DNA from: Trametopsis cervina
Lineage: Eukaryota; Basidiomycota; Agaricomycetes; Polyporales; Irpicaceae
DNA: 34,577 bases
NCBI GenBank assembly: GCA_022385755.1
Contig: MU278382.1
Span: 3,660-38,236 of the forward strand
Reading direction: 5' to 3'
Part shown: piece after piece, positions 9,081 to 20,233 of the stretch
Layout: each line of letters opens with the position of its first letter
How positions within the stretch are numbered: position 1 is the first letter of the stretch
Translations under genes and position numbers: made by a program
The notes under the pieces: model-generated
The model's input: the letters and a program-made list of their open reading frames with translations, nothing else
Databases searched by the model: none
Told to the model about the DNA's origin: nothing

Positions 9081-12000
9081 TCATGTATGATCCCCACTGC
9101 CCCCGTCCTCTGTCCCCTCGCGAGCAGACACGTCTCCACCCACGTCTCTAGACTGATCTCCGTCATCATTGCCCCGTCTCACGCTGTATACAGGCCCACC
9201 ATGTACTGGGCTAACCGTTGTCTCGTTATTGCCAGTATTCACAGCATCGGTCGGCTCTATCGCGTCACCTCCGGATGGCCCCATTGCGTGTGTCAACTCC
9301 TTGCCATCCTCGTCGACAGAGGAGCGCGTGTTGAATGATTCTTCGCGCAAGCTTTCGCGGCGTGAGGTTTCTGGAGGCTGGTCAGGCTCGCTAGGGTGTG
9401 CGTATAACGAGGATGAGAATGTGACGGCCGGCGCGCTGTATGAATCAGTAGTGGTGTTCTTCATATCTGCCTCAGACTGATAGTCGTCAGCGTCGTGGAC
9501 CGCGCCAGACGTGTCTAGGGAAGCTGCTGCGAGCCATCAGTTTGAGGCACCCTGAGGTTCAAGACCAGAAGACTCGCCTGAATATGTGCCTCCTTCGACA
9601 TGCTCAGACAAGATATCTGGCGAGGAAGGATCTTGGGTGACAATAACGGCCGGCGGGGAAGGTGCCTCAGACGTGGTGGCATCTGGAGCTTGTGCAGGAC
9701 GTCTTCCAGGTAGCTGCTCATTGCGGTTGCTGGTATTGCCACGCGCAGCTTCGACCTGGTGTGTACCGGTCACATCTTCGCCGGGAACCGGCGTACCTGC
9801 ACAATTTGTCGATTCTTCACTCACAACGGGCGCCGCTGGTTCAGTATCACTGGGATCAGTGTGTTCGGCCGGAAGTTCAGCGAGAAGAGCCTCTGCCAAC
9901 CTCTGCGCAGCGGTAGATAGGGCGTGAAGTGCATCGATGTGAGAGTTCAGGTGTCGCAACGTATTGTGGGTGCTAGCCGCAGTAAGGTCTGGTGCTGACT
10001 CGAATGTTCTGATTGCACATGGCAATCAGTATAAAATATGTAACGAGCTCATGATACGTACGCATTGTTCGTAGTGAGTGCCATAGTCATACCACTGACC
10101 GTTCTCAGCACCTCGTTCGAAGTCCCATTTTGAGTGAGCGGTCCGTGACTGTCGATGTGAGGGGGATAGTTCGTATCAGCTTGTAAGTTCTCGTCATCCG
10201 CAGCCGATGTGCTGGGCTGTGGAGTATTTCCTTGGTCATCGCCGCCCACGGCAGATGTCGGAAGCGGTGTGTCAGGTGCATGTGGTATAGCGGTTCCCGT
10301 AGTCTGGCTTTGAGCGTTGGCGGATAACTCGTTGAGGCGTCGAACGCGCCAGAGTCGAAGGTATGACACCGCCAAAATAAATGGATGACGAGGATTGGGA
10401 TTGATCCACAGGAGTTCCGAGATGAACTCATCCGGGACGGGAGAGTCCTCCGGATTGAACGTCGCGAGCCACGCCGCGTATTTCGCATCGTCGTCCGAGT
10501 TGTCAAATCCATCTATGGCTTCGATGTTGTAAAAAAACCAGTTGACATTGTCGTTCGCAGCCTCAGAATCTTCCACCCGAGTCCGCTGCACGAGCTGCGT
10601 CAAAGCGTCGAAGACACCGCGCCAGGCTGGGACCAAGTTCGAAGCCCGGACGTCATCGCAATCACGGCGTAATGACAGGCAGAGAGCCCGACAGAGCTTC
10701 AGTGCCTTTTCTCTATCAATCGAGGGCGGGGGGTCGGAAGCGAGGGCTACAATGGCGGTCTTGATGTTTGACAGGGCTGGCCGAGTGAAGAGGTGAGAAC
10801 GAGCTGATGCAGAATGAACAGCCACGCACCGTCTGTATCAATGCCACGCTGAGGCACAAGCACGGGAAAAAACCCGAATCCGAGTCGGTAGTTGAAGCAC
10901 GATATCCAAAACTGCAGCAACACCTCGCCCGACTTCAGTGCCACATCTCGGATACCAATCAAGTTGCTTGTGTCGTCTAAGACTGCCATTAATTTGACGA
11001 TGAGCGAGACGGCATCGCCCCACGCCGTTTCGCGAGAACGATCATTTGATGACCCGGCAGCCGGGGTGGCGATATCTGACTTGAGCCGTTGTGTCAGCCA
11101 AGCTGCGGTGGGACCGAGTGACTCCTTGTTCAGTATATCGCTCCATGACATGGATTGTCCTGGGTGGGACGAGTCAGGAACTCCCAGTTCGCCGAAGTAC
11201 ACCCCAAGGAACGACTCCAGTCGTGAGACCGATGTGCTGAGATCGAAGTCGCGTTGCTCGAGACGTCGACAGAGCAAGGCGAGCAATGATCGCAGTGCTG
11301 GTACAGATTTGGAAGGTTCGCAGATCTCTGCAAGTTGTCCAGAATCCCCGGCATCAAGGCCTTCGAGCCAGCGAGGCAGCTTAGTCGGAGATTGTAGGAA
11401 TGAGACGGAGAGACGAAGGAATATCGCCCACCGCGCAGGCCCAATATCATTTTCGACAGGATTAAGAAGGGGAAACCAAACGCCGGCTTGAACTTGAAGC
11501 GAATCGATGTAGTCGAGAACGTTGTGGACCGCCGCCAATGCGCGTGGTGTCAAGTCCTTCAAGTCGATGAATCCCGGCTTGCTCGCGAACGGGTCGTCCG
11601 TCGGCACACGATTCCGTATCAGGTCCAAAGTAAAGATGACGGCTTCCTGCCACGATGTCTTGCTCTGTTGGACTGCGTGCGAGATAGCTGCATCGGCAAC
11701 TTCGTCGTTTCCATGCAATCGGTCCGCGTGAAGCAAAATTTTCAGATCTCCAGCATTCGTTTTGGTTGCTGCCACCTCGTCGTGTGGGTGTTCTTTGTCG
11801 TCCATGCTGGCTAGAGCTGCAGTTGTCCACTCATGAACCATTGCGGATATCGCGCCGATGAAACCCGAGTGTTTGTCGAGGTGTTCACGGATGGCTCTCA
11901 GTATCTGTGCTGCCTTGGTCCGGAGCTGCGGCAAACTGGACAAAGCAGTGGATAGCCACATACGAACAGTTTTGGAGATATTGTGAAGGATGTCGGACCA

Positions 12001-12917
12001 TTTCTTCCTATCTGCAGGCCGCTCCTTCGCAGAAATGTCTACCAATGTTTGCAGCGTCTTCTTCCAGACAGGCCGCAGCCCATTCCTTGCGGCTGATGTT
12101 AGCGAGCTGAGCGCAGGTGTCTTGTATGGACACCTTGCCGAGAAGACAGGGAGGACGGTGGCGGAAATGAAGAAGAATGCCCAAGCCGATACAAGAGGAA
12201 ACGTCGTGTTCTTGACGCTCGGGTGAATGTCTGCCGTGAAGTAGCAGAGGCCGACAAAAAATATCGCAAGCGACATCTGCAGAAGGAAAGGGAGTGCAGA
12301 TGCGATCTCTAGAACATCCCAGTCTTGAAGTGCGAGCCTCCGGAAGAAACGGATGCGCATCTTGTAGAGAGCAAATGACGTTGTCGAGGCGGTGTATCCG
12401 CGAAGCCATTGTTTGACACAAATTGCGAAGGAGGCGGTGGCGAGACTGATGACGAGACTGGCTGTCCAGAGGATGTTGACGACAATGGCGTTATGTGTTG
12501 GTACGAAGGGCGGAAGGGACGTGGGTGCCGGCGTCGTACTGTTGATGAAGCCGCCTGTGATGGTGTAGCTTGCGGCCTGGATAGACATGCCCATCATGAT
12601 GTACACCATCGAATCTGCGGGGTCGGCTTTCAATAAGGAAAAGGACATTGCGACGAAACCAGCTAATACGGCGGAGAAAAGACCAATCTGGGGAAGGATT
12701 AGTGAGAACACGGATGGCACACGAGGACAAGAAGACTTACAAAGACAAGGAGTGCATCCATATCCTCCTTGTACCCTTGAATTTCCTCTCTGTCAAACTC
12801 CTCGACGCCGCTCTGGACACCGGCCCAGCCAGTAATTGGCGCAGGGCGCGAGACGACGGGGTTTCCTTCTGTACCGAGTGGTGCTTGCTGCGCACCGGTC
12901 GCAGACTGATCTGGCAT
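9081..12917 (-). CDS. DUF6535 membrane protein, array copy 1
   Basis: Exons (minus strand) are 12917-12741, 12687-10830, 10776-10062, 10008-9578 and 9526-9081. Introns have phase 0, 1, 2 and 1; the first three are exactly 53 bp. The product is about 1,208 residues. The DUF6535 signature is clear: YKEDMDALLVF spliced to IGLFSAVLAG, then an LW...SLA segment, VKQWLRGY, and EIASALPFLLQ. Hydrophobic segments lie at about residues 60-78, 127-149, 186-209 and 222-242. Sequons N108-S-T and N219-T-T fall in the first and third loops, which a four-pass topology would put on the same luminal or outer side, leaving the long C-terminal part cytosolic. Residues beyond about 800 become acidic and low complexity. 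The ATG at 12917 matches the copy 2 start and lies 90 bases after a TATA-like box; an ATG at 13064 lies upstream of that box. The last intron appears to use a GC donor. The family is specific to fungi and of unknown function. Identification is firm; topology is inferred. Confidence 0.93.
9524..9577 (-). other. GC-AG intron with NAGNAG acceptor in gene 1
   Basis: The intron starts GCGAGT after TTCAG and ends GCAGCAG, so it is 51 bp (acceptor at 9527) or 54 bp (acceptor at 9524). Both choices stay in frame and differ by one residue. Alignment with gene 2 supports the donor: counting from the shared GATAT, exactly 40 bases precede the junction in both genes, and gene 2 has a normal GTAAGC there. 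The exon after it stays open and reads ...DMKNTTTD, matching DTENTRAD in gene 2. Confidence 0.75.
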
Positions 12918-12954
12918 AGCGGATGTCGATATAGGAGCGGCAGAGTGGGGCTGT

Positions 12955-13012
12955 GGCGGTGGGGGAGAAGGGGAAGGGAGAGAGGGAAGAGGGAAGAGGC
13001 CGGTGGATATAG
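12955..13012 (-). promoter_or_regulatory. Core promoter of DUF6535 gene 1
   Basis: On the minus strand a CTATATCC TATA-like box (13012-13007) is followed by a CT-rich tract to about 12955, then the ATG at 12917. The same order and spacing occur before gene 2, which supports the chosen start. Confidence 0.55.
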
Positions 13013-13045
13013 CTTGTGTGCACGACGGAGGAGCGCTGACACGAG

Positions 13046-13233
13046 GTAAGTGCGCGCATCTCATATAGAACTGATTACTGACCTCTATTGACAGACGTCC
13101 ACTTCATCCCACCTTCCCCGTTTCCATCTTCCATGTCATTCCGACGTCGGAGTGCACCTGTGACCGCCCTTCTTCATTGAGCTGCGCACACGACCCCGCC
13201 GCATTGCAGGACCCTGTACAAGGGTATCAGCAG
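13046..13233 (+). repeat. Exon-like dispersed element, copy 2, with upstream intron-like segment
   Basis: On the + strand, 13046-13094 has the form of a 49-bp intron (CACGAG then GTAAGT, ending TTGACAG). It is followed by 13095-13233, which ends ATCAGCAG before GTGAAT. The stretch between, with CCGACGTCGGAG and GCATTGCAGGACCCTGTAC, recurs in the other four copies. There is no long open frame, so any transcript divergent from the DUF6535 gene would be non-coding or a leader. The splice signals are seen; transcription is not shown. Confidence 0.4.
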
Positions 13234-14759
13234 GTGAATATGTGTGATCATTAGATACACCAAATGCTCACCGATTGCTTGACCTGGTCGTGTTACTGTT
13301 ATGAAGAACGCCTGCGCGAGTGGACGACGAGATGGACCGACCAGTAGAGAAGGATGGATCCGAGGAATCGGGCACACACGCGCGCTCACGCCACAAAGTT
13401 CATCGCGGTCCGAACATACCGGCGCAGATCTGACAAGTACGACCGTCTCAGTTTTCCAGCTCAAGCTCTCCCATAGTGCATGCCGAGTGACCCTCCTGCT
13501 CTGCTCCAGCTATCCTCACGCAAGCTCCTGAAAAGGCGGCAATGTCGTTTTCCCACCGGCTCTTCGCATCACAATGCGTATTTCGGAGGTAATCTCTCTG
13601 TCAACAAGGCCAGTGAGTCAACGTCCAACTCATCCGGTGTTCCTCATCTTGCATACACCAGGTCATTATCGCTCTCAGACACTTGTCGAAAACATGCTCT
13701 GGGTGTGGCTGGTTTGCTCGCTGTGGCTCTCGTAGGTAGGCCTTTGCGTCAGTATGTTACTCGGTGAGTGCACATCAGCTCTCTTGTACGACCTGCTACT
13801 ATCCTTTTGATACCATCGCAGGGCTAAGGTGCGCATTCATCCACTGTTGAATTGCTCTTGTATCCTCTGTTTTTACTCACCTCACAGCCTATGGATGTAT
13901 CGATGCCAGTGGACGACTGCCCCCTCCCTCATCGCAGCGTTTCCTGTGTTTGCCTCAGCTCACTTGCAACCACTGCCCACAGGCTCCCTCAACATCTGAC
14001 ATCTGTTACATGCACCGCGTTGTGTTGAAATTGCGGCTACACTTGATGTAGGCAGAAAGTCTTGTCTTCTGATTCTATGCCGGCTTGACCACCCCCCTCG
14101 CAGATGGACTACAACGTCGCATCGTATCGCTCGCAGAGTATTCTTTACAAAACCTTCACCCTCTTCGTGCGTCCACTGCGTCATGCAAGACTGCGAAGCC
14201 GCAGCCCCTGTTCAGCTGTGCACGCAAGGTTTGTCGTAGTCCACATTGCGCTTTTCTGCTTCTCCTCGAGCGATGTACAGGACGGAAGTGGTCTCTCTGT
14301 GGCCGTCGAAGCACATAACTTTCTAATCCCTGCTCAAAAGAAGGTCTTGAGCAGTGATCAACAAGGCCGCGCGATCAGAGGGCCCTAGCCTTAAGCCACG
14401 CGTATGTTGCAACATATAGTGCAGCTCCTTAATACATGCTCACGCCTTTTATGTGTAGGTCTGTCTTCACTCAACCTGAGACACACCGCTCAAGGCCTAG
14501 CAACATCTTTCCACAGGTACATGCTGGCGAAACTGCACCGTACGCTTTATGTCGCTGCAGCACGGAGGCAAAGACGAAGCCCTGATAACGATGCTAGCCC
14601 TGATGACTTTAGCGGTTGGAAATGTGATGTGCGTACGCGCGCACATTCGTCCGACTCCGCTGTACTGCTAATTTGACTATGCTAACAGACCAGCACACTG
14701 CTAAAAGAAGCCCACAACACGTCTGAGAGTGCATTAACATCCCACTACTGCTTTTCACG
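13234..14759. other. Intergenic DNA between units 1 and 2, no gene recognised
   Basis: Only short frames occur, none shared with the equivalent part of the next unit (24385-25764). Several splice-like GT and AG sites occur, but I could not join them into a coherent protein. It may be private spacer or a strongly decayed gene. Confidence 0.5.
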
Positions 14760-15732
14760 CGGCGTCAATCCCTTCGTATACACGATCGCTCCGAGCATCG
14801 CCGCTCACGCACCCTCGACGCGAACAGCTCGTACGCGCGGAGATGCATGGGCACAAGCACAGAACCGCGAGTCCGCACTGCACACAGGCAAGGATGTCAC
14901 CAGGCACCTCCTAACTCACGTCCATGCGTTCGCTTCCCCAAGACGCGCCTCCAATTCGCAGACGACGTGCCGGACAGGCGATACCGCAGAGGAAATGAGA
15001 CGGTGTGTCGACGTCGCCTGGGATACGCCCTCGCGAATGCGATGCGTGCGTCGGCGAGGTCAGCTTCGTGCTTGCTGGGGTGTGTCGTAGAACGAACACC
15101 ATACGTCAGTTGTTAGTTCGTTAAGTTGGCACCTCAGTCGCTGTGCCATAAATATTCATCGTTCTGCATGGTATTGGCAGCATACTGTACATGAATCGTG
15201 CCTGAAATTATATCGCTACCTAATCAACACCGCCTCATCCTCAAAATCGCGAACAATGACCCCCTAGGGAGCCTTGGAATTCTCCGTCTTCGTGGTCGGT
15301 GAGTGACATTCTCTGAGAGCAACCCGAGTACGACAATTAGCTTGCACACCTTGCCAACCACAGACACATGCCTGGGATGAGAGGCGGTGTATTCACAACA
15401 CTGCGCATCTCATGGCCAGACGCACGACGTACGTGTGTCTGCACAGCCCAGCTGCGCCCATTTATCACCATTTCCATCTTCCTTTCCATCCCATGCCGAC
15501 ATCGGAGCGGATTTGTGTCCGGTCTGCTGTCCTGATCATCCAACACCAGGCTCGCCGCGTTGCAGGAAGACCCTGTACGAGGATATCAGAGAGCGCGCAG
15601 GTAACTATAGACAGCCCCGACTCTTACCTATTGTTTGGGCCTGCTATACTTACGTCGATGGATGACAATACCGGTAAACGACGAGTCACGATAGATGCAC
15701 CGTCCGAGAGAAGGCCGTAATCTGTAAAGAAT
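14760..15732. repeat. Block A2, shortened second copy of block A
   Basis: It starts near TATACACGATCGCTCCGAGC, corresponding to about 3500 in A1, so the first 500 bases of the block are missing. It follows A1 and A3 to the stretch corresponding to GTGATCTGTAGAAAG at about 4463, then similarity stops abruptly near 15732. Shared landmarks include GAGATGCATGGGCA (near 14840), CCCCTAGG (near 15260) and the exon-like element ending at 15600. Confidence 0.75.
15477..15600 (+). repeat. Exon-like dispersed element, copy 3
   Basis: It contains GCCGACATCGGAGCGGA and CGCGTTGCAGGA, then CCCTGTACGAGGATATCAGA, and ends GAGCGCGCAG before GTAACT. It is closest to the copies ending at 4349 and 27146. Confidence 0.65.
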
Positions 15733-16802
15733 TTCGCGCTATGGATTTGAATCCTGATTTACTCCCGATGTCGAATGACGGCCCATACGCCTGGCGAAGA
15801 ACTGCAAGAGTGAAACTGTTAGATCCCTTGGGAATCACGCGTGCGGCATCTCCGGTCAATAGCCGTCCGGATAGCGGTACCCAAGGAGGCTTGCACTGTA
15901 TCCTCATGCCGTTGCTGCCACTTGTCGAGAACCGAGAGTCCATCTCTCCAGCCTCTGGAGTATCTAGAGCTGCAATAAATGCCATCAAAGCTCATGTTTA
16001 CGCAGCGGTCGGGCCTGGCCTGGTGCTCAAAGCCTGGAGGTACGCTTGCAACGGCACCAAACGTGTTGTGGTGACTAGGAGGGAATTTATAAAGCTCTGT
16101 GAGCTGAATCCATCGGCGATTACACGAGATGTCCGGGCGTTCTAGCGGCGAGGGACTGCAACTAGGGGCTTTGCTTCAATGGTTATGGGCGTATTATTGC
16201 AGCCTTCAAATTGACGGTTATAATTAGTAGTAGTATATCAAAGCTTGAGCCAATGTTGAGCTTACCAGCCCTCCTGCAGATCCTTAATAACTTGAAGCGA
16301 GCGAGAGTCGCACCCTACACGGGCCATGTGTTCTAGCCTCCGCTCCAGTCTGTTCGAGTAAGAGTTCGCCTCAGGTTCAACCGCGAGTTTCCAGTGACTT
16401 GTTGTGTATTTGCGCCGAGCATTTTACATAGGGGAACCCGCATGTCGTTTAGACAGTCGCGTTCGTGCGCAGCGCTCCAATGAGACGACAATGTTCAAGA
16501 TACCGCGAGCATGGCCGCCACAGAATTTCTTCGCTTCCATATGCTCGGGGTTAGGAGTTACGCAAACGTTGGGATGAGGATATCGCCGGAAGTCGTATAA
16601 AGGGGCGGGAAGTAAAAGACGGGTGTGGTAGATTGTTTCCGGTGCCTCATAATCGGTGCGGTAGGTCCATCGTGAATTGACATCGATATGGCATTGGGGA
16701 TTTCGAGTTTTGTATTGGAAGCGAGTAGAGGAAGTGTGAGTTTGAAGGGAGAACGCGAGGCGCGAAGTGGAAGTATTGGACAGTGTCGATGTTCGCGCGA
16801 GA
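15733..16802. other. Private segment of unit 2 replacing the distal part of block A
   Basis: In units 1 and 3 the roughly 1.06 kb before block B is alike (about 4480-5540 and 27270-28270). Unit 2 has unrelated sequence of similar length for at least its first 700 bases, including one 134-codon open frame. Weak similarity to the other units may resume from about 16680. No terminal inverted repeats or target-site duplication were evident by eye, so its origin is unclear. Confidence 0.55.
15741..16145 (+). CDS. Hypothetical 134-residue open frame in the private segment of unit 2
   Basis: It runs from ATG 15741 to a TAG at 16143-16145 without introns. The predicted protein has mixed composition, a central hydrophobic stretch (GGLHCILMPLLPL) and a basic C-terminal half (KAWRY, KRVVVTRREF). 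I recognise no family. The opposite strand of the first part (15988-15686) is also open for 100 codons, so the coding strand is uncertain. There is no paralogue in the window for codon-level support, and a chance frame or the remnant of an inserted element are real alternatives. Confidence 0.25.
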   Translation: MDLNPDLLPMSNDGPYAWRRTARVKLLDPLGITRAASPVNSRPDSGTQGGLHCILMPLLPLVENRESISPASGVSRAAINAIKAHVYAAVGPGLVLKAWRYACNGTKRVVVTRREFIKLCELNPSAITRDVRAF

Positions 16803-18694
16803 CGAGACCGAGTCGAACGCTGGGACTGAGAGCACAGTGCTGCAGGTGAGGAGACAGCAATACATTCCAATCGAACAGAGAAACGCAGGACTCACCGACG
16901 TTGCCATGGCTCGCCCTCCTCCCATTCGCTCGGCATCCCTTCCTCCACACCAAGCAACCATCGGGGTCAAATGCGAGCGTCCCTGGGAGTTCGCACCGTC
17001 AAACGCAGAGATAGACATCTGACCTGGGAAAGGGCTCCATGGTAGCGTGAGGGCGTTTGAGAATCGGGGTGACGTGCTTGACGTGCTTTGGTGTAGTGAG
17101 TGGATGGGGACATGGTGAGTGAAGCGTGCACAGATCGAAGGCGGCCGATCTGACCCGAAGCGTACACGCCACAACGCCCGCGTTTCCATTGCGCGTGACA
17201 ACCTACCAAGCACCTCCACCTTCTGTCTCACCGTCATCACTATACCACTCGATCGACGCCCAATCACAAGCCTATCTCGACATCTCGGCCCGACCTCTGA
17301 CACCCGAACCGCATGCCGCGTGCACTCATCACGCTTCTACCTGGTGCCGTGGGCCGCTTCCATCACCTTCACCTCGCGCCACATCCCTCGATCCTCATCT
17401 CACACCTCGGCGTTCCTTCTCTTCTCCGCCACCTCCTCAACGACACGCATACGAGCCCTTCACCTTCCTCATGCCTCAGTCCCGATTCCGTCCCCGCGTC
17501 TTCTGAGAGGTCTCGTCAAGGGCCAAACCGCAACTATCTTGTGATCACCAGTCCAATACCAACCGCACGCACCGTGTCGATGCTGCCAAGATCGCAATTA
17601 ATCTACGTCGATCGGCCGGGAGGGAGAGCATGCATTTGCGGGTTCCTTGGCTGGGGTGTCTGGCCGCCATTGGTGCGTTGTTCGCTCTCCTTTGAGGTTG
17701 TAATCACTTATCGTGCAGGGGCGCATCCTACGGCGCAATTCTCTGCGTGTTGTTCACCGCCAACCTCCGATTCGCCTCTGGGTCGGTTAATATACGCTAC
17801 AAATGCCACCCTTTTCATAATTACCTACACCCCTCGGTTTGCACAGAAGATTACCCACGCCAAGTCATGCGTTCTTCCAAGAATCACAGCCCCTCTAGTT
17901 CCGCCGTCGGTACACACAAACACCACCCATATGAGTGCGATCTGTCCCCCTAGCCTCCCCCTCCTTCTCGCGGCCGCAGCGCCTTCGAGACTCTTGCCAA
18001 AGGTCAACCCCGCCTCTACCTCGCTGTCGTCGCCACCCCTCCGGATCCTCCTGCCGTAGCCCACCCGGAGTCCTTCCGCGTAGCTACCTGAACCGGCAAC
18101 CGCCTCTATACTTACAGCCGTCGTCCTCTCTGGTCTGTCGATCGATTCTTTTACCACGACTGCCTGCATGTATTCAGCTCCATGTTCATTCATTCGTTAC
18201 AGCACACACCGCTTCCGCCATGACTATACGAGGCCACCTCTCGCCCGTACCTCAGTGTCCAGCTCACGAATGGCCGTGCCGAACTTCCATCCCTTTGTCC
18301 ACGAGAGGCCCTGTGTCGTGATTAGTTCCATGGATATGCGTTGTCTGGGAGAAACCGTTGCGAAGCGGGTTGTGAAACGTTGCTGGTACGTCTTACCGCT
18401 TTTCTTACCGCTTGCCGTGTTCTTACTCCCTTCTCATATCTGCCACAGTCGATGAGAGGAAGCATTCGTCGGGGCATCAATCGCGGGAAGAGCGTGCCAT
18501 GTCGGCGCGCATGACCGTGAACCTTTCTACGGTTCTCTCAGACGGGCACCATACTCAAGACCCCTCTCCAAAACTTCAAACGCCGCACAGTGCACGTTAA
18601 CGGGCCGCTACGACACATGTCTTGCATACACAAATGACTAACCGGGGGGCACTGCCTCCGCGCGCACCAGAACACGGGTGTATGCGCCATGACA

Positions 18695-18716
18695 ACGACG
18701 ACGTCATTGTCGTCGT
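18695..18716. repeat. Short palindrome, B2
   Basis: Eight-base arms ACGACGAC / GTCGTCGT surround the loop GTCATT. It is the counterpart of the hairpin at 7474-7492. Confidence 0.55.
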
Positions 18717-19612
18717 ACACTCGCGTTTCTCTGCTCTGCGGATGTCGTCTCCCAAGGCTATCTCCCATCACACCACAGCCACTCCTGTGTACAGCCGCTT
18801 CTCGCCCACTACAAATTTCCGGATACGCAGGTGAAGTCGAACACGGCGCGTACGGAGCCGGACGCATGCGGAATAGGACTCGGATGCACACCCGAGTACA
18901 AGTACACTCGTTCATCAACGTCACCTCAAACTTCCTGAGTGCAAGCATTTGGTTGACAAGATTGCGGAGACGTATTCGCGGACGGACTCAGGAGCAGACG
19001 AAGGGCAGGCTCGCACTTTTCAAATCTGCCGCACGCTCAGTATATCTGGCACATAATGGCGACGACGCGATGCTGCATGTTGCAAGTAAGCGGGAGAAGA
19101 CGGACGTCGTTTGGAGCCTGTACAGGGAGAAGGCGAAGCCGTCGGCGTTGGCATAGGGCGTCGATGCAACAGCACCCACGACCCAGACTCCGGACAGGAG
19201 TGTCTGGGGCGCGTGTGCGAACGCGCTGCTTGCCCCAAGACTACGTGGTGTAGCGGGGCTATGGACCGTCAAGGCAATGTTCTCGGGCTACTTGTGGTCG
19301 CCGTTGGCTCGAGCAGCTATATGTGTTAAAATCTGGACGAACGCTACGTGGTCGCGAGCGGAGGACGTTCTCTGGCAAGACATGTAGGTTGAAAATGGTG
19401 AGGAGATATTGACGGTTACACAACACGACATCGGTCCAAGCTGCGAGTGCACAGCGTAGCCTTGAAGGTATGCAGCTTCTCTGTGACTCGCGACGATGTC
19501 TCGCATCATGTAGCGGCGCACTACGCCAATACTGATTCAGCTATGACTAGAAGTGTCACTGCATCTTTGCGGTGTCGGAAATCGGGACTCTTTCCGTCCT
19601 ACAACGGCCGCG

Positions 19613-19936
19613 ATGCTCCCTCTCTATCAAATATACAACGATTCAATTTCCTGGTCCCAACGGCTAACGTTCAACGAGCAACGCCTTTTTCTGCAAGACT
19701 TGCGCAACTGCCTACCAGTCCAAGGCTCCACATACTGCCTCAGCATGCCTCAGCTCAGCCCACTCATTGATTCCCCATTTCGTTTATCTCACCAGATCGT
19801 CAGCACAGTACGTCTCTTAACTGTGCATGAAGCTCGTAGTCTTACATCTAAAACCAATCCTGCAGTACCGCGTGTGCAGTTCCTGTCGCACCTGAAGCTG
19901 CAACATTTCGCGCGCCCGCATATGAGGGCTCCCTAG
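19613..19936 (+). other. Conserved short open frame in B2 (107 codons)
   Basis: It is the partner of 8389-8592. The first 67 or so codons match, with one three-base indel and many silent differences. It then reads 40 codons further than B1, past the shared GTACGT donor-like site at about 19807, into sequence that is not conserved. The conserved part therefore ends at the possible splice site, which suggests an exon or a conserved RNA segment rather than a complete gene. Confidence 0.3.
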
Positions 19937-20183
19937 TACAGCGACTGAAATGCTCCCCCTACAAATTTTGTACGGGGGTTCCAGGATTGATATATAAAGC
20001 GCACTTTGAACCATCGACGGAGGACCTCACACCTTGTCGGTCAATAGCGACACGTATATAGGGCGCGTGTACCTTAACTACCAATTAAAATATTCATGTA
20101 TGTACGATATTTAACCTCCACGCCTCCGTGCAAACACATCACGCTAGCAACACGACTTTTATAAACGACAGTATACACATAAG

Positions 20184-20189
20184 TTTATT
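20184..20189 (-). terminator. Poly(A) signal of DUF6535 gene 2
   Basis: AATAAA on the minus strand lies about 45 bases after the stop at 20234. It sits in the same sequence context as in unit 1. Confidence 0.65.
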
Positions 20190-20233
20190 TAGCCCGTCCG
20201 ACATCGCTTGTGCGCAATTCTGCATACATAAAA

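Larger units (their letters stand above)
16803..20183. repeat. Block B2, second copy of block B
   Basis: It aligns with B1 throughout: CCGCGTGCACTCATCACGCT at about 17315, TTAATCTACGTCGATCGGCC at about 17597, the hairpin at 18695-18716, the 110-base block at 19708-19817 and the TATATAGG motif near 20055. It lacks about 60 bases found in B1 around 8702-8765. Similarity then continues into the 3' end of gene 2, so the repeat is one unit with the gene. Confidence 0.85.

Noticed and set aside
9477..9550. A GT-AG reading of the last intron of gene 1 with the donor at 9550
   Set aside because: Joining 9551 to 9476 gives an immediate stop, and the donor is weak. The GC donor at 9577 matches gene 2 base for base in position and phase.
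10892..11491. A 199-codon + strand frame and several others opposite exon 2 of DUF6535 gene 1
   Set aside because: Antisense shadow of a well-supported coding exon; a similar shadow occurs at 22023-22469 opposite gene 2.
12917..13064. An N-terminal extension of gene 1 starting at ATG 13064
   Set aside because: It would start upstream of the TATA-like box at 13007-13012, is Pro/Ser-rich, and has no counterpart in gene 2, whose first in-frame ATG matches 12917.
17313..18059. A 248-codon + frame in block B2
   Set aside because: Ser/Pro/Leu-rich, and the B1 counterpart is interrupted outside a short part. It is probably chance openness of C-rich DNA; only the short conserved portion is reported.
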